NCBI GenBank assembly: GCA_947626495.1
Contig: CANQSJ010000008.1
Location: forward strand, 1-64,000
Length of the DNA stretch: 64,000 bases
Source of the DNA: an uncultured Oscillospiraceae bacterium
Lineage (GTDB): Bacteria > Bacillota > Clostridia > Oscillospirales > Oscillospiraceae
Reading direction: 5' to 3'
Shown here in pieces: positions 37,032 to 46,511 of the stretch; position 1 is the stretch's first letter; the number at the start of each line of letters is the position of its first letter. Under the pieces are notes generated by a model that made no database searches, was not told the origin of the DNA, and saw only the letters and a program-made list of their open reading frames with translations. A program made the translations under genes and the position numbers.

Positions 37032-38173
37032 TCAAAAACGCGACCATCTATACCATGGACGACGCCACGGGCGTCGTGCAGGCGGACCTTCGGATCGACG
37101 GCGGCAAGATCGCCGAGATCGGCCGTGACCTGAGCACGGACGGCGCGCAGGTGATCGACGCGGCGGGAAAGGTCGTCACGCCTGGCTTCGTCGACGCCCA
37201 CAGCCACGTGGGCGGCATCGGCCCGGGCATGGCGGAGGAGGACCTCAACGAGCTGACCACGCCTCTGACCCCGGAGCTGGACGCCTATTACGGCATCAAC
37301 CCCGACGACAAGCAGTTCAAAAACACCATCGCCCAGGGCATCACCACCTCGTGCCTCGCGCCGGGCTCCGGCAACGTGGTGTGCGGCTGGGTCATGGCCT
37401 ACAAGTCCGCGGGCAAGGACCGGGTGGTGCGCCGCCCGGTGGCGATGAAGGGCGCCATGGGCATCAACCCCAAGGGCGTCTATTCCCAGAAGAACCAGTC
37501 CCCCATGACCCGTATGGCCATCGCGAACACCATGCGCACCTATCTGCGCAACGTGAAGGATTATATGAAAAAGAAGGCCGACGCCGGGGACGACGCGGCC
37601 AAGATGCCTCCCTATGACCTGGGGCTGGAGCACGGCATCCCGGTGATCGAGAAGAAGATCCCCCTGAAGGTGCACAGCTACATGCACGACATGATGACCG
37701 TGCTGGAGATCGCCAAGGAGTTCGACATCCTGATCACCCTGGACCACGCCCAGGGCTGCTCTGACTATCTGGAGGAGCTCACCGATCCCCACGTGCACGG
37801 CATCATCTTTGGGCCCACCAGCGCCCAGCTGTTCCCCGGCGAGGGCGGCAAACTGGACCCGGAGTGCTGCAAGCTGTTCGACGACCGGGGCGTGCCCATC
37901 GCGGTCATGACCGACGCGCCGGTGACGGTGGTCAACATGCTCGTCTATGAGATGGGCGAGGCCGTCCGCCACGGCATGGACCCGGTGCGGGCGCTGGCGC
38001 TGGTCACCAGCAACGCCGCGAAGATCGTGGGCGTCGAGGACCGCGTCGGCTCGCTGGCCGTGGGCAAGGACGCGGACGTGCTGATCTGGACGAAGCTGCC
38101 CAGCGAGGCCACGGACGCCGTGCTGGAGCGCGTGCTGATCGACGGCGAGACTGTTTTTGAGAAAGAGACCTGA
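37022..38173 (+). CDS. Amidohydrolase (imidazolonepropionase-like)
   Basis: TPGFVDAHSHVGG HxH motif, KVHSYMHD, LDHAQG, VGSLAVGKDADVLIW; overlaps the upstream stop by 10 nt. Confidence 0.85.
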   Translation: MLVIKNATIYTMDDATGVVQADLRIDGGKIAEIGRDLSTDGAQVIDAAGKVVTPGFVDAHSHVGGIGPGMAEEDLNELTTPLTPELDAYYGINPDDKQFKNTIAQGITTSCLAPGSGNVVCGWVMAYKSAGKDRVVRRPVAMKGAMGINPKGVYSQKNQSPMTRMAIANTMRTYLRNVKDYMKKKADAGDDAAKMPPYDLGLEHGIPVIEKKIPLKVHSYMHDMMTVLEIAKEFDILITLDHAQGCSDYLEELTDPHVHGIIFGPTSAQLFPGEGGKLDPECCKLFDDRGVPIAVMTDAPVTVVNMLVYEMGEAVRHGMDPVRALALVTSNAAKIVGVEDRVGSLAVGKDADVLIWTKLPSEATDAVLERVLIDGETVFEKET

Positions 38174-38176
38174 TCC

Positions 38177-40156
38177 ATGAAATATACATACCCTGCATGT
38201 AAAACCGTGGACACGGTGGAGGACTGGTTCGGCACGAAGCTGCCGGATCCCTATGCGTGGCTGAAAAACGCAAAGGACCCGGAGGTGCTGGACTTTGTCG
38301 CCCGGGAGAACGCCTATACGGACGCCTTCTTCCCCCAGGAGGATCTGGACGCCATGATCGCCCAGCTCAAGGCGCAGGCTCTCCCGGAGCTGCCGGACAG
38401 CATCACCCCCTGGCGGGACGGGTATCTCGCCTCCGTCATGCACGCCGGCGACTATGAGGTCTGCGTGCTGGACAAGCAGCTCCGTCCCACCGGCGCCCTG
38501 CCGGAGATCCCGTCGCTGACGGGCACGATTTTCCGCGCGGCGCCCTGCCCCAAGGACGACAACATCCTCGCGGTCATGCTCCTGAAGCCCGGCGCGCCGC
38601 GGCTGACGGTGGCGGTGTGCGACGTCCAGGCGCGGCAGGTGCTCCACCAGATCGACATGGTGTTCGGCTGCACCTGGTCAAAGGCGGACGGCTGCCTGTA
38701 CTACGGCTTCACCCAGGCCGATTCGGAGAAGCAGACCAGCCGCACGACCTATTACCGCTATGACCCGGCCACCCGCCGGGAGACGGTCGCCTGCGAGGAC
38801 GACAGCTACGCCATCTTCGGCCAGGAGTGGGCCTCCCACGACGGTTCGTATCTGGTGGCCCAGATCTGCCGGGACTACGCCTTCGGCAACTGGGTGTCCA
38901 TCGACTGCCGCACGGGGCAGGTGCACCGCCTGACCCAGGAGCCCACGGAGTGGTACTACGTGGACTCGGTGGACGACTGCCACTATTTCATCACCATGTC
39001 CGAGGCCGCCCACGGCGCGGTGATCCGCGTGGACAACGACGGCAACCGGGAGACGGTGCTGCCGGAGAGCGAAGCGGTGATCCTGGAGAGCGGTTTCTGG
39101 GCGGGCGGCAAGCTGTTCGCCATCGCCCGCCGGGATGTCTCCGCATGCCTGCTGGACATCGGCTCCGGCCGGGAGATCCCCCTGCCCAGCGAGCACTGCT
39201 CCCTGGCGCCGGCGGGCCGGGCGGAGGACGGTATGATCCTGCGGCTGGAGTCCTTTGTCGACGCGCCGCAGCTGCTGCTCTTCGACGGGGAGAGCTTCCG
39301 GACGGTGCTGCGCAGCGCCCAGCGGGAGCATCCGGACGTGGTGGTGGAGCAGCGCTTCGCCCCCTCCACAGGCGACGGCCAGCGGATCCCCTATTACATC
39401 GTATACCGCCGGGGCACGAAGCTGGACGGGAAGAACCCCGTGCTCATGTACGGCTACGGCGGCTATAACATCAGCATGCCGCCGGAATACACCGAGAGCG
39501 TCTCCCAGACCCAGGTCCCCGCGTGGGTGGAGGCCGGCGGCGTCTATGTCCACTGCAACCTGCGGGGCGGCAACGAATACGGGCCGAAGTGGCACGAGGC
39601 CGGTATGGGGCTGCAGAAGCGGCACTGCTACGAGGATTTCATCGGCATCGCCGAGCAGATCATCCGCGACGGCTGGACGGAGAAGGGACGGATCGTCATC
39701 TCCGGCTGCTCCAACGGCGGACTGCTGATGTCCGCGCTGGTCACGATGCGGCCGGATCTGTGGGGCTGCGTGATCGACTCCGTCCCCCATACCGACATGA
39801 TCCACTTCGCCGAGGACGACCGGGGCCCCATGTACATCACCGAGTACGGCAACCCCCGGGAGAGCGCCGAGGTCTTCCAGTATCTGCTGAGCTATTCCCC
39901 GTACTACAACGTCCGGGAGACGGCGTACCCGCCCACCTACATCCAGACGGGCGAGCTGGACAACAACGTCCCCCCCTATCACGGCAAAAAGTTCGCGGCG
40001 CGGATGCAGGCGCTGAACCGCAGCGACAACCCGATCCTGCTGCGCGTGCTGGCGGAGGGGAGCCATGACCGGGGCAAGGGCGAGGCGTTCTGGCGCACCA
40101 TCGCCGAGATGCACCTCTTTATGAAATACGCCCTCGGGGAGGAATCGACGTGCTGA
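38177..40156 (+). CDS. S9 family prolyl oligopeptidase-like serine peptidase
   Basis: N-term KTVDTVEDWFGTKLPDPYAWLKNAKDPEV; NLRGGNEYGPKWHEAG; GCSNGGLLMSALVTMRPDLW; GSHDRGKG. Confidence 0.9.
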   Translation: MKYTYPACKTVDTVEDWFGTKLPDPYAWLKNAKDPEVLDFVARENAYTDAFFPQEDLDAMIAQLKAQALPELPDSITPWRDGYLASVMHAGDYEVCVLDKQLRPTGALPEIPSLTGTIFRAAPCPKDDNILAVMLLKPGAPRLTVAVCDVQARQVLHQIDMVFGCTWSKADGCLYYGFTQADSEKQTSRTTYYRYDPATRRETVACEDDSYAIFGQEWASHDGSYLVAQICRDYAFGNWVSIDCRTGQVHRLTQEPTEWYYVDSVDDCHYFITMSEAAHGAVIRVDNDGNRETVLPESEAVILESGFWAGGKLFAIARRDVSACLLDIGSGREIPLPSEHCSLAPAGRAEDGMILRLESFVDAPQLLLFDGESFRTVLRSAQREHPDVVVEQRFAPSTGDGQRIPYYIVYRRGTKLDGKNPVLMYGYGGYNISMPPEYTESVSQTQVPAWVEAGGVYVHCNLRGGNEYGPKWHEAGMGLQKRHCYEDFIGIAEQIIRDGWTEKGRIVISGCSNGGLLMSALVTMRPDLWGCVIDSVPHTDMIHFAEDDRGPMYITEYGNPRESAEVFQYLLSYSPYYNVRETAYPPTYIQTGELDNNVPPYHGKKFAARMQALNRSDNPILLRVLAEGSHDRGKGEAFWRTIAEMHLFMKYALGEESTC

Positions 40157-41076
40157 AGTACACCCTCAAACGGCTGCTCTTTATGATCCCCTCGATCCTC
40201 ATCATCACCTTTCTGACCTTCTTCATCATGTCCAAATCCGCCGGCAGCCCGGGCAGCGTGGCGCTGGGCATGCAGGCCTCCAAGGAGGACATCGCGGCCT
40301 ATAACCACGCCATCGGCTATGACCGGCCGCTGCTGGTGCGCTACGGCGACTACATGCTGGGCGCCGTCCAGGGCGACCTGGGCGAGAGCTACAAGGCGCA
40401 GCTGCCGGTCAGCAAGGTGCTGCTGCCGAAGTTCCCCATTACCTGCAAGCTGGCGATCCTGGCGGTGCTGCTCTCGGCGCTGATCGGCATCCCCATCGGC
40501 GTGCTGGCGGCCGTGCGAAAAGGCAGCATCGCGGACACGGGGGTGACGGTGGTCTCTCTGGTGCTGGCCTCCATGCCGGGCTTCTGGCTGGCGCTGCTGA
40601 TGATGCTGCTGTTCTCCCTGAAGCTGGGGCTGCTCCCCACCTTCGGCCTTGGGACGTGGAAAAACTACGTCATGCCCCTCACCACCCTGTCCCTGCCCAG
40701 CGCGGCCTATGTGGCGCGGATGGTGCGCATCACGATGATCAACGAGCTCAGCTCCGATTACGTGCGCACGGCCCGGGCCAAGGGCGCAGGTCCGGCGCGG
40801 ATCGTGTTCCTGCACGTGCTGCGCAACGCCCTTGTGCCGGTCATCACCACTCTGGGCATGAACTTCGCCGGCCTTCTGGGCGGCGCGGTCATCGTGGAGC
40901 AGGTGTTCGGCCTGCCGGGGGTGGGGCAGGAGATCCTCAACGCCATCAACGCAAAAGACTCCCCCATCGTCTTAGGTTCAACGATCATTCTGTCCCTGCT
41001 ATACATGGTGATCATGCTGGTCATGGATCTTATCAATGCGCTTTTGAACCCGAAGATCCGGGACAATCTGGGTTAA
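40150..41076 (+). CDS. Peptide ABC transporter permease (DppB/OppB family)
   Basis: BPD_transp_1; ELSSDYVRTARAKGAGPARIVFLHVLRNALVPVITTLG. Confidence 0.9.
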   Translation: MLKYTLKRLLFMIPSILIITFLTFFIMSKSAGSPGSVALGMQASKEDIAAYNHAIGYDRPLLVRYGDYMLGAVQGDLGESYKAQLPVSKVLLPKFPITCKLAILAVLLSALIGIPIGVLAAVRKGSIADTGVTVVSLVLASMPGFWLALLMMLLFSLKLGLLPTFGLGTWKNYVMPLTTLSLPSAAYVARMVRITMINELSSDYVRTARAKGAGPARIVFLHVLRNALVPVITTLGMNFAGLLGGAVIVEQVFGLPGVGQEILNAINAKDSPIVLGSTIILSLLYMVIMLVMDLINALLNPKIRDNLG

Positions 41077-41089
41077 GGAGGGCATTGTT

Positions 41090-41986
41090 GTGACAAAACA
41101 CAGACACAAACGGCAGGACCGCCTGGGCGAGATGGCCGGGCGGACCAACCCCGTGGCCGACGTCTGGCGGAATTTCCGGCACCATCCCGTCTCCATGGCG
41201 GCCATGATCGTGCTGGTGGCCATGATCATCATGGCCATCGCGGCGGGCTTCATCTGGGACTATGAGACGGACGTGGTGGCCATCCACGCCGCAGACAGAC
41301 TGCAGCCCCCCTCCGCCGCCCACTGGTTCGGCACCGACGACTTCGGTCGGGACGTGTTCATCCGCGTGATGTACGGCGCCCGGTATTCCCTGTTCATCGG
41401 GATCGTCACCTCGGCGGTGTCCATGGTGTTCGGCATCGTGATCGGCGCCTCCTGCGCCTACTTCGGCGGCGCGTACGATGCGGTCATCATGCGTATTATG
41501 GACGCGATCGTCTGCATCCCGTCCATGCTTCTGATGCTGGCCCTCGTGGCGGTGCTGGGCAAGGGCATGAAGGGCATGATCATCGCCATGACCTTCGTCT
41601 CAGTCCCCGGCTACGCCCGGATCATCCGTTCCATCGTGCTGGGCGTGGTACACCAGGAGTACATCGAGGCGGCGCTGGCGTCGGGCACCAGCCACGTGGA
41701 GATCATCCGGCGGCACATCCTGCCCAACTGCTTCGGCCCCATCCTCGTGGACGTGCTGATGAGCGTTTCCGGCTGCATCATGTCCGCCTCCAGCCTGAGC
41801 TTTCTGAGCATGGGCATCCAGGTGCCCGCGCCGGAGTGGGGCGCCATGCTGAGCGGCGCCACGAAGCTGATGCAGCTCAGCCCGCACCTGGCCATTTTCC
41901 CGGGCCTTGCCATCCTGCTCACGTCGCTGTGCTTCAACCTGATCGGCGACGGGCTGACGGATGCGCTGGACCCGAAGAGCCGTTGA
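41090..41986 (+). CDS. Peptide ABC transporter permease (DppC/OppC family)
   Basis: AHWFGTDDFGRDVFIRVMYGARYSLFIG; EYIEAALASGTSHVEIIRRHILPN. Confidence 0.9.
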   Translation: MTKHRHKRQDRLGEMAGRTNPVADVWRNFRHHPVSMAAMIVLVAMIIMAIAAGFIWDYETDVVAIHAADRLQPPSAAHWFGTDDFGRDVFIRVMYGARYSLFIGIVTSAVSMVFGIVIGASCAYFGGAYDAVIMRIMDAIVCIPSMLLMLALVAVLGKGMKGMIIAMTFVSVPGYARIIRSIVLGVVHQEYIEAALASGTSHVEIIRRHILPNCFGPILVDVLMSVSGCIMSASSLSFLSMGIQVPAPEWGAMLSGATKLMQLSPHLAIFPGLAILLTSLCFNLIGDGLTDALDPKSR

Positions 41987-41999
41987 GGAGGGCAGCGCG

Positions 42000-42995
42000 A
42001 TGCAATCAGACAATCTGATCGAAGTGCGCGGTCTGCGCACGGTTCTGCCCCTGAAAAACAAGGAGCTGGCCGCTCCCGTCGACGACATTGATCTGGACAT
42101 CCCCCTGCGCAAGACCGTCGGTCTCGTGGGCGAGTCCGGCTGCGGCAAGTCCATGACCGCCCGCTCCATCATGCGCCTGCTGGACTACCCCATCCACATC
42201 CAGGAGGGCACCATCGCCTTCCGGCGGGAGGGCGGCAGCGAGATCGATCTGGCGGCGATCTCCGAAAAGGAAATGCGGGGCGTCCGCGGCCGGGAGATCT
42301 CCATGATCTTCCAGGAGCCCATGACGGCGCTGAACCCCTCCATCACGGTGGGCAAGCAGGTGCGGGAGGCCATTACCCTGCACGAGAACATCTCCCGCAG
42401 CGCGGCGAAGGAGCGGGTCATCAAGGCCTTTTACGACGTGGGGATCCCCGAGCCGGAGCAGCGCTACCACGCCTATCCCCACCAGCTCTCCGGCGGTCTG
42501 CGCCAGCGGATCTGCATCGCCATGGCCATGGTCCTGCAGCCCGCGTTCCTCATCGCCGACGAGCCCACCACCGCGCTGGACGTGACCGTGGAGGCCCAGA
42601 TCCTGGCGCTGATGAAGCAGCTGCAGCAGGACAACGACATGTCCATCCTGCTGATCACCCACAACCTGGGCGTGGTCGCGGACATCTGCGACGAGGTCAA
42701 CGTGATGTACGCCGGCCAGATCGTCGAGCACGCGGAAAAGGCGGAGCTGTTCCGCCGGACGCTGCACCCCTACACCCGCGGCCTGATGAAGGCGATCCCC
42801 CGCGTGCGCGGCAGCATGGAGGGAGAGCTGTACACCATTCAAGGAACGGTCCCCAGCCTGAGCCAGATGCCCACGGCCTGCCGCTTCTGCGCCCGCTGCC
42901 CCTATGCCCAGGAGCAGTGCAGAAACGAGATGCCGTCCCTTCGCGACGTCGGCAACGGACACCTTGTCCGCTGCTTCCGGGAGGTGGAGCCATGA
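42000..42995 (+). CDS. Peptide ABC transporter ATP-binding protein (DppD/OppD family)
   Basis: [39 protein letters not shown]-terminal oligopeptide-type Cys motif. Confidence 0.92.
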   Translation: MQSDNLIEVRGLRTVLPLKNKELAAPVDDIDLDIPLRKTVGLVGESGCGKSMTARSIMRLLDYPIHIQEGTIAFRREGGSEIDLAAISEKEMRGVRGREISMIFQEPMTALNPSITVGKQVREAITLHENISRSAAKERVIKAFYDVGIPEPEQRYHAYPHQLSGGLRQRICIAMAMVLQPAFLIADEPTTALDVTVEAQILALMKQLQQDNDMSILLITHNLGVVADICDEVNVMYAGQIVEHAEKAELFRRTLHPYTRGLMKAIPRVRGSMEGELYTIQGTVPSLSQMPTACRFCARCPYAQEQCRNEMPSLRDVGNGHLVRCFREVEP

Positions 42996-43948
42996 GCGAA
43001 CCTCTGATCCGGGCGGAACACCTGGTCAAATATTTCAAGAGCAACGCCGGGCGCATCAAGGCGGTGGACGACGTGTCCTTTGAGATCTACCCCGGCGAGA
43101 CGCTGGCGCTGGTGGGCGAATCCGGCTGCGGCAAGTCCACCCTCGGCCGGCTGATCGTGCGCCTGCTGAAGGCCGATTCCGGCACCGTCACTCTCAACGG
43201 CGTGGATCTGGGGAGCCTGAAGGGCAGCGCGCTGCGCAAGGCGCGGCAGAACATGCAGATCGTCTTCCAGGACCCCTTCTCCTCCCTGGACCCCCACTTC
43301 ACGGTGGGCGAGGTGATCGCCGAGCCGCTGCGGGCGGCCGGCGTGAAGAAGGAAGAGCGCGTCCAGCGCGTCCAGCAGCTGATGCGCCGCGTCGGACTGC
43401 AGGAGGAGGACTACTGGCGGTTCCCCCACCAGTTCTCCGGCGGGCAGCGGCAGCGGATCGGCATCGCCCGCGCGCTGGCCCCGGAACCCCAGCTCATCGT
43501 CTGCGACGAGCCCGTCTCGGCGCTGGACGTGTCCATTCAGGCGCAGATCCTGAACCTGATGCGCAGACTGCAGGCCGAGTCCAAGCTGACCTATCTGTTC
43601 ATCTCCCACGACCTGGCGGTGGTGCGGTACATCTCCAACCGGATCGTGGTCATGTTCCTGGGAAAGCTGTGCGAGATCTGCCCCACGAAGGACGCCTACG
43701 AGCACCCGCTGCACCCCTATACCCGGATGCTGATCGACTCCGCGCCGGAGCCCGACCCGGACTTTGACCGGGAGGACCGGATGCTGCTGCAGGGAGAGCT
43801 GCCCAGTCCCATCAATCCCCCGGCGGGGTGCCGGTTCTGCACCCGCTGCCCCTACGCCACCGACGAGTGCCGTACGGTGGAGCCGGAGATGAAGGACTAC
43901 GGCGGCGGCCGCCTGTGCGCGTGCCACCATCCCCTGCCGCAAAAATAA
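42992..43948 (+). CDS. Peptide ABC transporter ATP-binding protein (DppF/OppF family)
   Basis: [41 protein letters not shown] overlap with the upstream gene. Confidence 0.92.
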   Translation: MSEPLIRAEHLVKYFKSNAGRIKAVDDVSFEIYPGETLALVGESGCGKSTLGRLIVRLLKADSGTVTLNGVDLGSLKGSALRKARQNMQIVFQDPFSSLDPHFTVGEVIAEPLRAAGVKKEERVQRVQQLMRRVGLQEEDYWRFPHQFSGGQRQRIGIARALAPEPQLIVCDEPVSALDVSIQAQILNLMRRLQAESKLTYLFISHDLAVVRYISNRIVVMFLGKLCEICPTKDAYEHPLHPYTRMLIDSAPEPDPDFDREDRMLLQGELPSPINPPAGCRFCTRCPYATDECRTVEPEMKDYGGGRLCACHHPLPQK

Positions 43949-44025
43949 CATTTGTCAGTCACAGCGGCCGAAAACCCTCCGCTGTGCAAATAAAAACGCC
44001 TCTGGCGAGAAAGTGAGACAACCCT

Positions 44026-45663
44026 ATGAAGATGAAAAGGATCCTTGCGATTCTCCTCGTTCTGACGCTGTGCGTCAGCATGCTGGCTGCGTGCGGCCAG
44101 AGCGGGAAGACCGACACCCCCTCCGACAGTCAGACGGAGACCGACGCCCCCGCGGACGCCGAGGGCGGCGAATCCGAGGCCGAGGCCGAGGCTGACGCCG
44201 GCGAGGCCGAGACCGAAGGCGAGGCTGAGGCGGAAGCCGACGCCGGCGCGGTCATTCCCGTGGAAGACGAGACCACGCTGAAGACGGTCGCCATCATGAC
44301 CTCCGAGCACTTCACCCCGCTGGTCAACGGCAACGGCGACAAGCACGTGTTCCACGCGCTGTTTGACTGCCTGTTCATGTTCGACAACGACGGCAACCCC
44401 GTGCCCATGCTGGCTGAGTCCTTCACCCAGGACGGCCTCGACGTCACCATCAAGATGCGCGAGGACGCCACCTTTGCCGACGGCACCCCCGTCAAGGCCA
44501 GCGACGTGGTATTCTCCTACAATACGACCCTGGAGGATCCCACGCTCATGTACAACATGACCATGTTCTTCACCGCCTGCGAGGCCGTGAGCGATTACGA
44601 GGTCAAGTTCACCCTGGCCAACAGCTACTGCAAGTGGCAGAACCTGCTGGCCGAGCTGCTGTACATCGTTGAGGAGGCCACCTACGACAAGTCCAACGAC
44701 TACACCGATACCGCCCCCGGCGGCTCCGGCGCCTATGTTCTGGACCATCAGGACAGCGCCGGCACGGTCTATCTGACCGCCCGCGACGACTATTGGCGCT
44801 GCACGCCGGACTTCAAGAACGTGGAAGTCTACGCCAACATGGACGACGCCACCGAGCTGATCTCCCTGCAGACCGGCGAGCTGGATCTGGCGCCGCAGAT
44901 TGGTCTGGCCACCTACACCCAGGCCAAGAACGTCGACGGCCTGACCGCCATTGCCTTTGACGGCTGGTCGACCATGGGCCTCATGACCTTCGTGGGCGAC
45001 AATGAATTCCGCCAGGCGATTTTCCACGGCATCGACCGCCAGACCATTCTGGACATCTGCAACGAGGGCAACGGCTCTCCCTCCACCAACTTCTTCGCGC
45101 CGAAGGTAGTGGGCGTCTACACCGACGCGGTGCCGTTCACGGGCTATGACCCCGAGCTGGCCAAGGAGTGCCTGGCCAAGTCCACCGCCGACCTGTCCGC
45201 GACCTACACCATCTCCGTCTTTGACGACGACTCCGCTGCCGTCGCCCAGTGCATCCAGCAGGATATGGCCGCTCTCGGCATCAACATGCAGGTCGAGCAG
45301 ATCGACACCAACACTTGGTTCGACAGACTGATGGCCGGCACCCTGGAGTTCGGTCTGACGGCGATGGCGACGGATATGGTCGGTCTGGAGGACATGATCT
45401 CCATGTTCGACCCGGATGCCGGCTATCCCTTCCCCCTGTCCGACAAGCTGCTGGAGATGGTCAAGACCGCTCCCTATATCCCCGACGACAACGAGCGCTA
45501 CGATGCGATGATCGAGCTGATCAACCAGCTGCTGGTTGAGTGCCAGTGGACCCCGCTGTACGACACCCCCATGTACATGGCTTACAACAGCCGTGTGACG
45601 AACATCAACGACTGCGGTGCCGGTACCTGCGTGTTCTACTTCGCCGACATGAAGCTTGCGTAA
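44026..45663 (+). CDS. Peptide ABC transporter substrate-binding lipoprotein (SBP family 5)
   Basis: Lipobox LAACGQSGK; acidic linker; DGLDVTIKMREDATFADGTPVKASDVVFSY. Confidence 0.9.
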   Translation: MKMKRILAILLVLTLCVSMLAACGQSGKTDTPSDSQTETDAPADAEGGESEAEAEADAGEAETEGEAEAEADAGAVIPVEDETTLKTVAIMTSEHFTPLVNGNGDKHVFHALFDCLFMFDNDGNPVPMLAESFTQDGLDVTIKMREDATFADGTPVKASDVVFSYNTTLEDPTLMYNMTMFFTACEAVSDYEVKFTLANSYCKWQNLLAELLYIVEEATYDKSNDYTDTAPGGSGAYVLDHQDSAGTVYLTARDDYWRCTPDFKNVEVYANMDDATELISLQTGELDLAPQIGLATYTQAKNVDGLTAIAFDGWSTMGLMTFVGDNEFRQAIFHGIDRQTILDICNEGNGSPSTNFFAPKVVGVYTDAVPFTGYDPELAKECLAKSTADLSATYTISVFDDDSAAVAQCIQQDMAALGINMQVEQIDTNTWFDRLMAGTLEFGLTAMATDMVGLEDMISMFDPDAGYPFPLSDKLLEMVKTAPYIPDDNERYDAMIELINQLLVECQWTPLYDTPMYMAYNSRVTNINDCGAGTCVFYFADMKLA

Positions 45664-45687
45664 TAATCCCAAATTCACACACAAAGA

Positions 45688-45723
45688 CCCCGCCGGACCT
45701 TCGGGCCCGGCGGGGCGTTTTTC
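45688..45723 (+). terminator. Intrinsic terminator
   Basis: CCCCGCCGG...CCGGCGGGG then CGTTTTT. Confidence 0.85.
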
Positions 45724-45741
45724 TGTTTTTCCGGCGGCGGA

Positions 45742-46359
45742 TCAGTGGATGAAGTTCAACCGCTGGAAGGGCTCCTTTTCCGGCAGGCCGTATTTTTCCC
45801 GGCCCAGGGCGATGCTCTTCATGAGGAAGGCCATGTTCCGCGCCAGCGTGCGCATGGTCTGCCGGCCCTCCACGTCCTGCTCCGCCTCGCCGGGGGTCAT
45901 GCCGTGGATGCCGTTCCAGTACTGGCTGGAGGCCACGGGCATGCCGGAGATAGTGAAGTACTTGTTCAGCTCGTCGAAGGTGGCCGTGATGCCGCCCCGG
46001 CGGGCCGTCACCACGCAGGCCCCCACCTTCATGGTCTTGTCGAAGCCGGTGCTGTAAAAGATCCTGTCCAGCAGCGCGATGAGAGTGGCGTTGGCGGAGG
46101 CGTAATAGACCGGGCTGGCCACCACCAGGCCGTCGCTGACCTGGAACACCGGCGCCAGCTCGTTGACAATGTCGTCGAAGGCGCACTTGCCCGTCCTGCC
46201 ACAAGAGCCGCAGGCGATGCAGCCGCGGATATCCCGGCCGCCCACCTGGACAGTCTGCACCTCGATCCCCTCCTGGGCGAATACCGCCTCCATCTCCCCC
46301 AGGGCGACGGCGGTGTTGCCGTTCTTCCGGGGACTGCCGTTGAGCATCAAAACCTTCAT
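45742..46359 (-). CDS. NAD(P)H-dependent FMN reductase / flavodoxin-family protein
   Basis: MKVLMLNGSPRKNGNTAVAL, GCIACGSCGRTGKCAFDD, GLVVASPVYY. Confidence 0.88.
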   Translation of the reverse strand: MKVLMLNGSPRKNGNTAVALGEMEAVFAQEGIEVQTVQVGGRDIRGCIACGSCGRTGKCAFDDIVNELAPVFQVSDGLVVASPVYYASANATLIALLDRIFYSTGFDKTMKVGACVVTARRGGITATFDELNKYFTISGMPVASSQYWNGIHGMTPGEAEQDVEGRQTMRTLARNMAFLMKSIALGREKYGLPEKEPFQRLNFIH

Positions 46360-46463
46360 CTCTACGCGCTCCTTTTTTCTCGTGTTATCCGGCCCATCCC
46401 CCGCCCCCGCGGGACCCGCCGTACTTGCATGATACCGCCGCTTTCGCCCCCTGTCAACAAGAA

Positions 46464-46511
46464 AGATCCGCTCTCCGGGGGAGGAGAGCGGATTGTGTTA
46501 TGTTAACTTCT
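46464..46511 (-). terminator. Hairpin terminator; copy 2 of a repeated module shared with 2715-2764
   Basis: - strand: AAGAAGTTAACATAACACAATCCGCTCTCC...GGAGAGCGGATCTTTCTTG. Confidence 0.65.
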
